Assembly (NCBI GenBank): GCA_905221605.1
Contig: CAJNDS010002342.1
Span: 62,001-126,000 of the forward strand
Source: Symbiodinium natans
Lineage: Eukaryota > Sar > Dinophyceae > Suessiales > Symbiodiniaceae
DNA: 64,000 nt
Direction of reading: 5' to 3'
The position numbers and the translations under genes are program-made. Below are positions 10,286-19,824 of this stretch, piece after piece. Within the stretch, counting starts at the first letter, position 1. Each line of letters starts with the position of its first letter. Under the pieces are notes generated by a model, which made no database searches, was not told the DNA's origin, and was given only the letters and a program-made list of their open reading frames with translations.

Positions 10286-10504
10286 GTGGACAAGCAGACC
10301 CTTGTGTCAGGAACCCTCCGCTGGCCGCTCCCTGTATTGGTGACCGTGGAGGTTTTCCCCCCAGACAAGAACACTGAGTGCTTCCTCATCGCCACGGACA
10401 ATAAGAAGCAGTGGGGTCAGAATGGGGATGGTCTTACTGTGTGTCCCTGGGCTGCAGCGGGTCAGGAGGGCATCCAGAAGCGCGTTTTTCGGGGATCATC
10501 GTAG
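10286..10504 (+). CDS. Exon candidate, unknown protein
   Basis: Open frame of 72 codons, VDKQTLVSGTLRWPLPVLVT, then VEVFPPDKNTECFLIATDNK and a Gly/Trp-rich tail. The hydrophobic/charged alternation looks like a beta-rich domain. Starts and ends are not fixed by clear splice sites. Confidence 0.42.
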   Translation: MDKQTLVSGTLRWPLPVLVTVEVFPPDKNTECFLIATDNKKQWGQNGDGLTVCPWAAAGQEGIQKRVFRGSS

Positions 10505-10659
10505 GCCTCGCCTGAAAAGCACATGCGAAAGCAGCGGCGCTGGAGGGGAGGAGATCTTGTAAGATCTACTCCTCCCAAAAGCCATAAACCCCCGAAATCC
10601 ATCACCCAGCTGTAGGGGGCCTCGGGTCACCACAAGCCTGGAACACCCAAGAGCTGTAG

Positions 10660-10783
10660 GCGCCAGTGTCGATCGAACTGACTTCGACTTCCGCTACGAG
10701 GTCTTCGGAAGCTTCCTGAGGAAAGGCGCGATGCCCGCCAATCATGAACCTTCAGCCCACCATCTTCCAGCTCACCCAACAGT
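10660..10783 (+). CDS. Exon candidate
   Basis: Begins after gctgtag at 10653-10659. The frame reads ASVDRTDFDFRYEVFGSFLR and then KGAMPANHEP before running into a TTTAGGG array. The donor could be the first GTTTAGGG of the array at about 10790. Confidence 0.42.
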
Positions 10784-10875
10784 TTGGGGTTTAGGGTTTA
10801 GGGTTTAGGGAACAGACTCTAAAACACGGAGCGCTAAGCCCTGGAGCCCAAAGGGCCCAAGGGTGAGGTCCAGTT

Positions 10876-10947
10876 TTGGTAGATCCCTGCCCCCACGCTT
10901 ACGCCCCCACCCGACTCAATCGTCAGAGTCTGCGCACAGCACGGCAA
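10876..10947 (+). CDS. Exon candidate with strong donor
   Basis: Frame VDPCPHAYAPTRLNRQSLRT then ARQ ends at CAA followed by gtaagtaag, a near-ideal 5' splice site. The left boundary is not clear. Confidence 0.38.
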
Positions 10948-11096
10948 GTAAGTAAGAGTGACCAGAGCCGGAAAAACCCCTTAGCTGCAAGGATGAAAGG
11001 AGGACAAAGTATGGCCCCATGCCGACGGCTCTCCAAGCGCCCGCACTTCGATGAGCCATAAAATTGAAGAGCCTCCGGCTTATGCCACCGCAGGAG

Positions 11097-11194
11097 GGTT
11101 TAGGGTTTAGGGTTTAGGGTTTAGGGTTTAGGGTTTAGGGTTTAGGGTTTAGGGTTCAGGGCAGGGAAGGGCCAGCCAGCCAAACTGGCGAGGG

Positions 11195-11241
<47 letters not shown>
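11097..11241 (+). repeat. TTTAGGG array and 46-base poly-G run
   Basis: Eight perfect TTTAGGG units (11097-11155), then, after 40 unique bases, an uninterrupted G run from about 11196 to 11241. Long G runs are prone to sequencing error, so the length is approximate. Confidence 0.92.
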
Positions 11242-11361
11242 CGGGGGGGGCAGGGGGGGTCGAGCAAAAACATCCCAAACCCTTCATGATGCAACCAGGG
11301 TTGGGGGTTTTGGGAGGGTTTAGACCTGCCCAGCCCATCCAACACGCCGCCGGGGTCCGCC

Positions 11362-11505
11362 CTAAACCCTAACCCTAAACCCTGAACCCTCAACCCTAAA
11401 CACTAAACCCTAAACCCTAAACCCTATACCCTAAACCCCAGATCCTAAACCCCAAACCCTAAACCCTAAACCCTAAAGCCTAAACCCCGAAACCCTAAGC
11501 CCCAC
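11362..11505 (+). repeat. CCCTAAA array
   Basis: C-strand array immediately upstream of the exon at 11512. Confidence 0.93.
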
Positions 11506-11511
11506 ATGCAG

Positions 11512-11612
11512 GCTGCCGCTACCGGTCCCGGAAGCTGACGCGCGGCGCCTGGAACTCCATGGCCCTGGCGCTCAGGGAGGATTCCGCGGTGTACTTCATC
11601 AATGACGTCCAG
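11512..11612 (+). CDS. Internal exon, unknown protein
   Basis: Bounded by acatgcag on the left and by CCAG followed by gcagtt on the right, which would be a GC donor of the kind dinoflagellates use. The frame reads CRYRSRKLTRGAWNSMALAL then REDSAVYFINDVQ. Its last 12 bases belong to the repeat copied on the far side of the next telomere array. Confidence 0.55.
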
Positions 11613-11963
11613 GCAGTTGGGTTAGGGTTTAGGGTTTAGGGTTTAGGGTTTAGGGTTTAGGGTTTAGGGTTTAGGGTTTAGGGTTTAGGGTTTAGGGTTT
11701 AGGGTTTAGGGTTTAGGGTTTAGGGTGGTTAGGGTTTAGGGTTTAGGGTGGTTTAGGGTTTAGGGTTTAGGGTTTAGGGTTTAGGGTTTAGGGTTTAGGG
11801 TTTAGGGTTTAGGGTTTAGGGTTTAGGGTTTAGGGTGGTTCAGGGTTTAGGGTTTAGGGTGGTTTAGGGTTTCAGGGTTTAAGGGTTTAAGGGTTTAGGG
11901 TTTAGGGTTTATTAGGGTTTAGGGTTTAGGGTGTAGGGATTAATGACTTCCAGGCAGTTGGGT
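11601..11963 (+). repeat. TTTAGGG array flanked by a 22-bp direct duplication
   Basis: About 320 bp of TTTAGGG units (11620-11940), with a few GGTTTAGGG slips, sit between aatgacgtccaggcagttgg at 11601 and aatgacttccaggcagttgg at 11942. The two flanks differ at one base. A third partial copy (ccttccaggcagttgggt) follows at about 11964. The left flank spans the end of the preceding exon. Confidence 0.88.
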
Positions 11964-12196
11964 CCTTCCAGGCAGTTGGGTCTAAATACAGGTTGTATAG
12001 GGTAGTGTGAGAATTGCAGTTTGTGTAGGGTTATAGTTTTAAGTGCAGGTTTTATAGGGTAGCTTTAATTGCAGGTTTTGTAGGGAAGATGTATTTGCAG
12101 GTTTTATGGGGTTGTAGTTTATGTTTCTTAAGGGGATGTCTAGGGTGTATAGCCAGAGATTTCTAGAGGGGAGGGCTTCCTTGAGGGCCTTGGTAA

Positions 12197-12277
12197 CATC
12201 TGCGGAAGGTCCACTCGGTCGAGCTGGAACCGGGGATGCTGCCCACGAGGACGCCGGCTTTGGGCGCATCTTGGCAT
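12197..12277 (+). CDS. Possible exon
   Basis: Frame HLRKVHSVELEPGMLPTRTP then ALGAS precedes a CCCTAAA array. Two other frames are open, so confidence is low. Confidence 0.27.
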
Positions 12278-12535
12278 CTCAAACCCTAAACCCTAAACCC
12301 TAAACCCTAAACCCTAAGATCTAAGACCCGAACTCCTAAACCTTAAGCCCCACTTTGGCACGATCTCAGGGCCGCCAGAGCCTGAGCCCTGAATCCAAAC
12401 AACGCCCCCAAGTCTTGTAGTCCCCAGAACCCCGTTTTTCAAGTTCCAAGCCTGGTGACCAAAAAGCCCATGAAACCTGAGACCCCCCCAAAAACCCTCA
12501 AACAGCTCCGAAGCGCCCAAGATTTCAAGTCCCAG

Positions 12536-12619
12536 ATCTATGGCTTTACGACGCAGTACCGCGCCCGTGGCTTCGCAGTGCGACCCCTACGCCCGCAGGC
12601 AAGGGGTTCAGCGGTTTAG
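12536..12619 (+). CDS. Exon candidate
   Basis: Follows tcccag at 12530-12535. Frame IYGFTTQYRARGFAVRPLRP then QARGSAV and TAG at 12617-12619. The TAG lies in a single TTTAGGG unit, so the end may instead be a splice site. Confidence 0.38.
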   Translation: MYGFTTQYRARGFAVRPLRPQARGSAV

Positions 12620-13041
12620 GGTTTGTGACACCTTCAACCCCAAACCCAAAACTCCTAAACCTGAAGCCCTCAATTGCCACCCTGCGCACTCAGCCCTGCG
12701 AAACCCTCAACTCTACATCCTAAACCCACTCCCCGCAAAGCAGACGAAGAAATCACGTAAACCAGGTCCTGACCTTGGTGCCTTCGCCAAAAGGCGGCCA
12801 GGACAGGGCTGCAATCCGAAGTTTTCCTCCGAAATTTTCGGGTGAAGGTTTCTAAGTCTTTCGTAGCAGGGTTCAGGGTTTTCATGGAGGAGGGCTCGTG
12901 TACGTGGGGGCCTTTTGAAGGGAACTAAGCCTGGGTTGGGTGGCCCCCGAAAGCGAGAATTTTTTCTTAGGCTTTTGCACAGTGAACCTGCGGCCCCAAA
13001 ACTCCAGCTCCGTGTGGTGATTGTGGCTGTTGGGTTTCTAG

Positions 13042-13140
13042 CGTGAAGGGCAAGCAAGAGCAAAAGCCACACAAGGATCAGGAAACGGATGCCGTGTCCG
13101 TGACCACCATGGCAGGCGTGTTCGTGGGACTGTTAATGAG
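13042..13140 (+). CDS. Internal exon with hydrophobic end
   Basis: Acceptor ttctag ends at 13041 and donor gttttg begins at 13141. The frame reads VKGKQEQKPHKDQETDAVSV then TTMAGVFVGLLM. A charged stretch followed by a hydrophobic one fits a cytosolic tail leading into a membrane segment. Product unknown. Confidence 0.5.
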
Positions 13141-13710
13141 GTTTTGGGTGCATGACTTGGGGTTTAAGAGTCGAAGGATTGAAGCGTGCTACAGGGTCAA
13201 GGGTATCTGTCCACGCCCCAAGGCGCCGGCCTTTCCCCCTTACAAGCCCTGATACCTCCGTCGCCTACGCACCCATCGTCCCCAAAACCCTCAGAAGCCC
13301 TTGAAAATCCTCAAGACGCAGGGGCCTTCCTACAAAAGCCCTTGACTCTCAACCCCGTCAACCGCCAGCGATACCCTGCGCCGCTCCCCCAAACGCAGGT
13401 AAGGAGGTCCTTAAGATGCCGGTGGAGGATCGCTTGAGCTCGGGGATGGTTTGGGTGTTATTCTTTGGGGCCTTAGATTTTCCGGCGGCTTCGGAGGTGC
13501 ATTTTTTTGAGGGGCGTGAGGTTTGGGTAGGGCGTTTGTTGGTGGGCCTTCGGTTTCTTGAGTGGGCTTCTGCGTGGGAGGCAGCCTCATTCGTGCAACC
13601 TCCCCAGGATGCTCCCCCGATGATCACGTGTGTAAGAGCCTAGCAAGTAAGGTGGCGGCATCTCAAGCTCTGACTCACTCGGGAGGAGGCGACCTACCGA
13701 TCGATTGCAG

Positions 13711-13803
13711 AGGGGCTTGGGATTCGCCCGCTGATCATGCTGACGCTTGTCGTGGAGTTGGGGTCTCCGCCGCACAGGAGACAGCTCAGGAAGGGGTCTT
13801 CCG
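13711..13803 (+). CDS. Internal exon with cag and gtaag boundaries
   Basis: Exactly 93 bp between attgcag and gtaagc. Frame GAWDSPADHADACRGVGVSA then AQETAQEGVF. Length divisible by three with matching split codons. Product unknown. Confidence 0.5.
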
Positions 13804-13897
13804 GTAAGCCCGCTCTTGAGGCCCTAGACCATCACCAGCCAGAGTCGAGTCGAAACATGTTGCCTGCATTGAGCCCCAAGCCCCCAAGCCTCAACTG

Positions 13898-13980
13898 CCC
13901 TAAACCCTAAACCCTAAACCCTAAACCCTAAACCCTAAACCCTAAACCCTAAACCCTAAACTCTAAACCCTAAACCCTAT
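13898..13980 (+). repeat. CCCTAAA array
   Basis: About eleven near-perfect heptamers. The bases between here and 14400 hold only a small GGGGGGA minisatellite (14185-14237) and a family B copy. Confidence 0.95.
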
Positions 13981-14303
13981 TGCTGAACGCAAGCCCCTAA
14001 ACCTCGACTCCCCTAAAACCTAAGGCCTAATCCGAGGAGCCTTGAAACCCTGAGCCCCTATTGGTTCCTCGATTCAAACATACCACCCCTCCCCACGAAG
14101 CGGGCACCTTGCAGCTGTACTTAAACGCTAACAGCCCCCCCTCAAATCCTAAACGAGAAAAGAAGCAACAGGGTGCTACTCCGGCGGGGCGGGGGAGGGG
14201 GGAGGGGGGAGGGGGGAGGGGGAAGGGGGGAGGGGGGTCGTGATACGAAACAGGGTTGATACTTCCTGTTATACTCGCAACAAAAGGCCCGACTTTTCAT
14301 ATG

Positions 14304-14407
14304 TGGGTTTACGAAAATCAGGGACCCCCGAGTATTCTCCCCCAAATGGTAGGATTCCCGTTTAAAAAGGGACCCCAATAAAGGTACCCCCGAATTTCGG
14401 AATACCT
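14304..14407 (-). mobile_element. Family B short repeat
   Basis: Contains gggtttacgaaaatcaggga, caaatggtaggattcccg and cccccgaatttcggaa, shared with the 45.0 and 50.5 kb copies. It ends shortly before a CCCTAAA array. Confidence 0.62.
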
Positions 14408-14414
14408 CCCGTAC

Positions 14415-14510
14415 GCTAAACCCTAAACCCTAAACTCTAAACCCTAAACCCTAAACCCTAAACCCTAAACCCTAAACCCTAAACCCTAAACCCTAAACCC
14501 TAAACCCTCT
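14415..14510 (+). repeat. CCCTAAA array
   Basis: About 13 heptamers, almost perfect. Confidence 0.95.
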
Positions 14511-14564
14511 CTACCTATGTATATTTAAACTTTAATGGGGCTGTGCTCCCGGTTTGGTCGTTTA

Positions 14565-14815
14565 GGATTTAGGATTTAGGATTTAGGGTTTAGGGTTTAG
14601 GATTTAGGATTTAGGATTTAGGGTTTAGGGTTTAGGGTTTGGGATTTAGGATTTAGGATTTAGGGTTTAGGGTTTAGGGTTTAGGGTTTAGGGTTTAGGG
14701 TGTTAGGATTTAGGATTTAGGATTTAGCGTCCCAGGCCCTTGGGGGTAGGGGGGGGTGAGAGGGGTGAGGGGCCTAGGGGGGGGGGCCTTGGATTTAGGA
14801 TTTAGGATTTAGGAT
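14565..14815 (+). repeat. TTTAGGA / TTTAGGG block array
   Basis: Blocks of two to five TTTAGGA units alternate with blocks of TTTAGGG. A 50-bp G-rich insertion (about 14745-14788) interrupts it before a last TTTAGGA block. Confidence 0.92.
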
Positions 14816-14902
14816 GCCACGCTTTTGGATTTAATAGCCATGCGTGCTTATACGAACCTGTGCCACCCCCACTCTGTGCGTATTGTCCGTGCGCCGAATT
14901 GA
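14813..14902 (+). CDS. Terminal exon candidate, frame ambiguous
   Basis: Leaving the TTTAGGA array, one frame reads DATLLDLIAMRAYTNLCHPH then SVRIVRAPN and TGA. A second frame (HAFGFNSHACLYEPVPPPLC onward) stays open to TAA near 14943. Both look protein-like. Confidence 0.33.
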   Translation, partial: DATLLDLIAMRAYTNLCHPHSVRIVRAPN

Positions 14903-15181
14903 CTAGAGACGGTGCCGAATCGAGAAAGAATGTTGCGAGCTAAATGATATAATTGGGTTGATCACAAATACCTAAAGTAAGAAAGAAGATATGTAATTCA
15001 GATGAAGAGGGATCTGGAGGGAGGGGTGATGCCAAACACGTAGGGTGATGACAAAAACCCTTAGAGAATGCTTGGACCAGAGATGCTGAACCCTCAACCC
15101 TAAGCCCTAAACCCTAAACCCTAAACCCTAAACCCTAAACCCTAAACCCTAAACCCTAAACCCTAAACCCTAAGCCCATAG

Positions 15182-15303
15182 GAGGGGACGAAGAGCGCGC
15201 CCTTCTGCCGAGGCCCGGCTTGCAGACGCTCTGCCTGGTGCGCCGCGGCGGCTCCATGGTGGAAGCGGCCCCGGATGGCCCGCTGAAGCTCGAAGACCTC
15301 TGA
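15182..15303 (+). CDS. Terminal exon, unknown protein
   Basis: A CCCTAAA array (15095-15178) ends and, after cccatag, the frame GDEERALLPRPGLQTLCLVR then RGGSMVEAAPDGPLKLEDL runs to TGA 15301-15303. A TTTAGGG array begins right behind the stop. The TGA is not made by repeat units. Confidence 0.55.
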
Positions 15304-15423
15304 GGTTTAGGGTTTAAGGGTTCAGGGTTTAGGGTTTAGGGTTTAGGGTTTAGGGTTCGTCACGTCCCCCCCGCCTTCCTGGCCGTTTTCTGGGTGTTTC
15401 TCTGGCGTTTCCGAGCCGCCGCT

Positions 15424-15623
15424 GTACAGAGACCCCTTCAACTCAATAGCAAGAACCAGGAGCCATGTACAGTCCGCACCCCGCAGCTGAAAAAGAGGTG
15501 CGAGAGGCGGGGCCCGAAGGCCTGAGATGTTCCCGAAGCCCTGAGCACTAAACGCGGTCGTTGAAGGTGCTGGAGCAGGCAGCATCGCCACTGGCCGCCA
15601 AGCAGGCGCTGGCGTGTGTCTAG
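15424..15623 (+). CDS. Two short exon-like frames
   Basis: Frame one (15424-15525) reads VQRPLQLNSKNQEPCTVRTP then QLKKRCERRGPKA and TGA. Frame two (15552-15623) reads TRSLKVLEQAASPLAAKQAL then ACV and TAG. They are in different frames and could be separate exons or alternatives. Confidence 0.35.
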
Positions 15624-15734
15624 AATTTGTTGAGATATATATGCTGACCTGACATTTCTCATTATGATCCACCCTTGTGCACCCTTATCGATACCGAAGA
15701 GGCATGTGATTCGCATTCTGGCAGCTTCCTCTTA

Positions 15735-16016
15735 CTGTTGATTAGTCGGGAATGGGGGAAGGAGGTACCCTATGTAGCCCCTTGAAGGGGATGCATAGGG
15801 GGATCTCGGGTACCTCATTCCCTCATTCCCTAATAACCAGCAGAAAGTCTTTAGATCTTGCGGCTGTCCATGGCGTTTCTGTTGGCTGGAGGTTCATGGT
15901 ACTGTCTTAACCAACTATATCTGTATTTATAGCCATATTAGGGCACTTCAGGGGCTTCTAAGTGGGTTATAAGCTATAAGTACAGTTATAGTTGGTTAAT
16001 AAGTACCGCGAACCTC
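15735..16016. mobile_element. Two adjacent foldback (inverted-repeat) elements
   Basis: Element one (15735-about 15846): arms near gggaatgggggaaggaggta and gggtacctcattccctcatt. Element two (15889-16016): arms gaggttcatggtact...ccaactata and its near reverse complement tatagttggttaat...gcgaacctc, about 45 bp each. No coding capacity; MITE-like. Confidence 0.65.
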
Positions 16017-16109
16017 AAAAGTGGCTGTGGTCCGGATTTTAGTTGGGTTCGATCTTGGAGCGCTCCCCATTGTTGCGGTGGAGGTATCCTAACCCGACGA
16101 ACTCCAAAC

Positions 16110-16400
16110 CCTAGTAACCCCAAACCCTAGTAACCCCAAACCCTAGGAACCCTAAACCCTAAAGAGCCCTAAACCCGAAAAAGCCCTAAACCGCAGGAAC
16201 CCTAAACCCTAGTAAACCCTAAACCCCAGTAACCCTAAACCCTAGGCACCCTGAACCCTAGGAACCCTAAATCCTAGGAACCCTAAACCCTAAAGAACCC
16301 TAAACCCCAAGAACCCTAAACCCCAGGAACCCTAAACCCTAGTAAACCCTAAACACCAGTAACCCTAAACCCTAGGCACCCTAAACCCTACGAACCCGAA
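16110..16400 (+). repeat. CCCTAAACCCTAGGAA-type array with a 118-bp tandem duplication
   Basis: Telomere heptamers are punctuated by tagtaa, taggaa and taggca. The string of variants from about 16150 to 16263 repeats in the same order from about 16265 to 16385. Confidence 0.88.
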
Positions 16401-16444
16401 TCATGTCGGGACGTGGAAAGTTGCTGCTCGCATGGTCTGACCTG

Positions 16445-16615
16445 CCAAAAACCCTAAACCCTAAACCCTAAACTCTAAATCCCTAAATCCCTAAATCCCT
16501 AAATCCCTGAATCCCTAAATCCCTAAGTCCCTAAATCCCTAAATCCCTAAATCCCTAAATCCCTAAGTCCCTAAACCCTAAATCCCTAAATCCCTAAATC
16601 CCTGAGTCCCTAAGC
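16445..16615 (+). repeat. CCCTAAAT octamer array
   Basis: After a few heptamers, about 14 units carry an extra T (CCCTAAAT), with some CCCTAAGT. A locally homogenised variant. Confidence 0.92.
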
Positions 16616-16672
16616 AAGCACACGACATGAAGGCGAACTGGTTCAGACCTTGGCCAGGTCTTTGGCACGCAG

Positions 16673-16742
16673 GTCCCATCCGTGGAAGCATCAACGCCGG
16701 TGTCCGCGGAGATGGCCTCCCCTTCCAAAAAGGCCTGGCTTG
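16673..16742 (+). CDS. Internal exon, Ser/Pro-rich
   Basis: Acceptor acgcag at 16667-16672 and donor gtgtag at 16743. Frame VPSVEASTPVSAEMASPSKK then AWL. A C-strand array lies on its left and a G-strand array starts at its donor. Confidence 0.48.
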
Positions 16743-16850
16743 GTGTAGGGTTTAGGGTTTAGGGTTTAGGGTTTAGGGTTTAGGGTTTAGGGTTTAGGGT
16801 TTAGGGTTTAGGGTTTAGGGTTTAGGGTTTAGGGTTAGGGTTTAGGCGGC
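16743..16850 (+). repeat. TTTAGGG array starting at a splice donor
   Basis: About 15 perfect units beginning immediately downstream of the exon at 16673. Confidence 0.95.
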
Positions 16851-17046
16851 AGAGGAAGGATGGCTACTTGCTGCTTTCAGGGTTTGCCTGTTCTGGTTCG
16901 AAGGTTGGCTTTGGAAATTCGCAGTGGTCAAGACTTTCGGGAGAAGCCCTACACCCTAAACCCTAAACCCTAAACCCTACACCCTAAACCCTAAACCCTA
17001 AACCCTACACCCTAAACCCTAAAACTCTCAAACCAGGAGATTTTTA

Positions 17047-17148
17047 GCCTTGGAAAGTTATTACGGCCAAAACCCTGAAGCGCGCGAAATGTGCAGGGCT
17101 TCCGGCAGCAGTGTTGACGGGGCTAGCACACACGGAGCCCTTACGTAG
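17047..17148 (+). CDS. Terminal exon, unknown protein
   Basis: Acceptor gatttttag ends at 17047, then the frame LESYYGQNPEAREMCRASGS and SVDGASTHGALT runs to TAG 17146-17148. The stop overlaps the first unit of a TTTAGGG array (17146-17217). A CCCTAAA/CCCTACA array lies to the left. Confidence 0.48.
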   Translation, partial: ALESYYGQNPEAREMCRASGSSVDGASTHGALT

Positions 17149-17218
17149 GGTTTAGGGTTTAGGGTTTAGGGTTTAGGGTTTAGGGTTTAGGGTTTAGGGT
17201 TTAGGGTTTAGGGTTCAC

Positions 17219-17386
17219 ATGGTGCGAGTCAACCCAGGACTTGTCTGCGTGAAATCATTTTTGGGTCGGCGCGCGGTGCCTGATGCTTCGTTTTCACGGT
17301 CGCAGTACGTGTGTGCATGCCTGTCCTTGGGGAATGTGTTGTTGAGAAGTGTGCATGTGATGCGACTTCACGCCGCATTGATGTGA
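17219..17386 (+). CDS. 55-codon ORF starting at the edge of an array
   Basis: ATG 17219 follows the TTTAGGG array by three bases. The frame reads MVRVNPGLVCVKSFLGRRAV, then PDASFSRSQYVCACLSLGNV, ending at TGA. Hydrophobic middle. It may be a small gene or an exon read with an accidental ATG. Confidence 0.35.
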   Translation: MVRVNPGLVCVKSFLGRRAVPDASFSRSQYVCACLSLGNVLLRSVHVMRLHAALM

Positions 17387-17881
17387 CTTCTCTCCCCGCT
17401 GCGTGTACTCGGGGAGATGCGACTCCTTCCCCAGTGATGTAACACAGCCGTTACCTGAAGCGTGGTTCCCCTGATCCCTCACCCCAAGCACCTCAAAAAC
17501 CCAAAAAACCCTCGAACTCCGTGAGCCAGACCACAATACTGTAGACCCCTTCAGCGATCGCGGTGCACATCCACGAGGGACCTTCATCGCCCTCACAACC
17601 CAAATTCACCCCAAGCTCTGCGAGTCTAACGCGAGGAGCCGCCGGGCAAGCGAGGGAGCAGCCGCGAGGCGTGGCTACGCTGAGGGTTTGAGAGTTTGTG
17701 GCGAATACTTAGGGGGTTATAGGGTCCATAATGTAGAGGTTCAGAAGGGGTTCTGGAGTCTAGGTCCAGGTTTGAGGTTTTTTTATTCGGATCACCTTTC
17801 GTTCGGGTATTCAGAAGTTCAGGGGTAGCTGGACCCTAAACCCTAAACCCTAAACCCTAAACTCTAAGTCCCAAGAGCACA
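17387..17881. other. Unique DNA, no supported gene
   Basis: A 100-codon minus-strand ORF (17596-17294) crosses the left part but has no supporting features. A short CCCTAAA patch lies at 17833-17865. Confidence 0.3.
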
Positions 17882-17913
17882 CTGCGCCTGGAAGGATCTG
17901 TCACCAAGGCGCG
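17882..17913 (+). CDS. Micro-exon candidate
   Basis: Frame LRLEGSVTKA ends at CG followed by gtgagc, a canonical donor. Coiled-coil-like composition; left boundary unclear. Confidence 0.3.
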
Positions 17914-18378
17914 GTGAGCAGGCCTTGTCACTCCGCAAGGGACGGAGCAGGTTGAGAGAGAAACTATGTAGAAGGTACAAGGGCTGCTGGGCTTTGTGGG
18001 CTGATTTTGGCTTTTTAGGGCTTCTTGGAGGAGTTACAGGGATTCTGAAACTTTCGGGGTTCAGGGGGTTTGGGGCTTGGGGACCCCAGGACGGTATGGG
18101 TATCCGAAACCCCGAAATCCTTAAACCATAACAGCCAAAGCTTCTGAAGCTAGAGTGGGACCCCCAAGCTCAGAACCGAAAGCAGTAGGCAAAAATCGCC
18201 ATGGAGCCTCAGGGTTTAGGGTTTAGGGTTTAGGGTTTAGGGTTTAGGGTCTTCCCCTCATGAAACTCGCCCCACCCCCTCTTCAACCTCCACGCGTCCC
18301 CCTAGGACCCCAGAACCAACATCAAAAAGACCCTTCAACCTCCCCCTCAGCCACCTAAATTCTCTAGCAGTCGGAATT

Positions 18379-18476
18379 GGGATGTTCCCCCTTATGCTAA
18401 CAGTCCTTAATCGGGGTGTTCGTACCCCTGATTATAATCCCTATTAAGGACTGTTAGAATAAGGGGGGAACATCCC
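18379..18476. mobile_element. Complete foldback element, family A
   Basis: Left arm gggatgttcccccttatgct and aacagtccttaat; right arm is the near reverse complement, attaaggactgttagaataa then ggggggaacatccc. About 33-bp arms around a 30-bp loop. Related copies lie at 893, 25786 and 59701. Confidence 0.75.
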
Positions 18477-18771
18477 CGAGTCAGAACTTTGCTGGGACGC
18501 CTCTTCGAGAGACCCTTGAGAGAGGCGCGGCTCTCCGACCTCGCAGCGCTCAGAGCAAGCCTTGCCGCGCAGCAGGAGGGGAGGGGGTTTAGGGGCTCTG
18601 AGGTTTCAGGTTTTTTGAGGTATTTAGGGTTTTTAGGGGTTTTTGGAGGCATTTAAATTTTGGGGGTTTTGAGGTATTGAGGGTTTTTGGGGTGTGTCAG
18701 GTTTGACGGCATTCGAAAACCCTAAAACCCCCGAAAGCCCCCAACCCCTAAGCGCCCCAAGCCTCCTAAAC

Positions 18772-19135
18772 CCTCAACCCTAAAACCCCAAACCCTAAAC
18801 CCTCAACCCTAAAACCCCAAACCCTAAACCCTCAACCCTAAAACCCCAAACCCTAAACCCTCAACCCTACAACCCCAAACCCTAAACCCTCAACCCTAAA
18901 ACCCCAAACCCTAAACCCTCAACCCTAAAACCCCAAACCCTAAACCCTCAACCCTAAAACCCCAAACCCTAAACCCTCAACCCTACAACCCCAAACCCTA
19001 AACCCTCAACCCTAAAACCCCAAACCCTAAACCCTCAACCCTACAACCCCAAACCCTAAACCCTAAAACCCCAAACCCAAAACCCTCAACCCTACAACCC
19101 CAAACCCTAAACCCTCAACCCTAAAACCCCAAGGT
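18772..19135 (+). repeat. Higher-order telomere-type repeat, 29-bp unit
   Basis: About a dozen copies of the four-part unit CCCTAAA-CCCTCAA-CCCTAAAA-CCCCAAA. Some copies share the CCCTACAA variant, so groups of units were duplicated together. Confidence 0.9.
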
Positions 19136-19437
19136 GTCCGGGGGGCTCCCAGGGTTCTTGGCTGGTTCGCAGCTGTAAAGTTTAAAGGCTTTGGGGGGTC
19201 TTGGTTTAGGGTTTAGGGTTTCGGGTTTAGGGTTTGGGGTTTAGGGTTTAGGGTTTGGGGTTTGGGGTTTAGGGTCTAGGGTTTAGGGTCTGAGGGGTTA
19301 AGTAGAGCTTCAGGGATTCATGGTGCTTAGCAGTTTCAGGGTTTCAGGGACCAGGACTGAAGGTCGCCTTGACTTGTTTGGTTTTTTGGGGTCCCTGGGC
19401 ATCAGGGTTCCTGGGTTTTCGGTTGGGGTGAAGGAGG

Positions 19438-19647
19438 GTGGGGGGGGAAGGGGGGGGGAGCTTTGGGGTGTGTAAATCCTGTCTGGGCGTTGCACCGTTC
19501 ATTCGAAAGTTCTCCCCTGAGGCTCGCCTCGAAGCGAAAAGCTCTGAAAGGACATCTCCTGCACAGGCACCTCCCGCAATCCACAATGTCCCGAATCGTA
19601 GCCTACGCGTGGAAGCACTCCCTGCACAACTGTGCACATGCACTTAG
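19438..19647 (+). CDS. Exon candidate, unknown protein
   Basis: From about 19475 the frame reads GVAPFIRKFSPEARLEAKSS, then ERTSPAQAPPAIHNVPNRSL, ending LCTCT and TAG in unique DNA. The left part (Gly-rich) comes from a G run and is probably not coding. Other frames are open here too. Confidence 0.38.
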   Translation: MGGEGGGSFGVCKSCLGVAPFIRKFSPEARLEAKSSERTSPAQAPPAIHNVPNRSLRVEALPAQLCTCT

Positions 19648-19824
19648 AGGGTTCCGACGGCTGTCGACCTCGCAACCGGTGAGCCTACACCCGCAACCCC
19701 AAACCCCATACCCTAAGTTCAACCTACTCGTAACAAATCAAAAATGGGTTTATTGTCAAAGCACCAGAAAGTCATTCCATTTGGGCTAGGGTTGTTGCCG
19801 CGGGTGTAAGAATTCTCCACGTGC

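Noticed and set aside
16402-16442. MSGRGK after ATG, like a histone H4 start
   Set aside because: Only six residues agree; the next residues (LLLAWSDLP) do not match histone H4.
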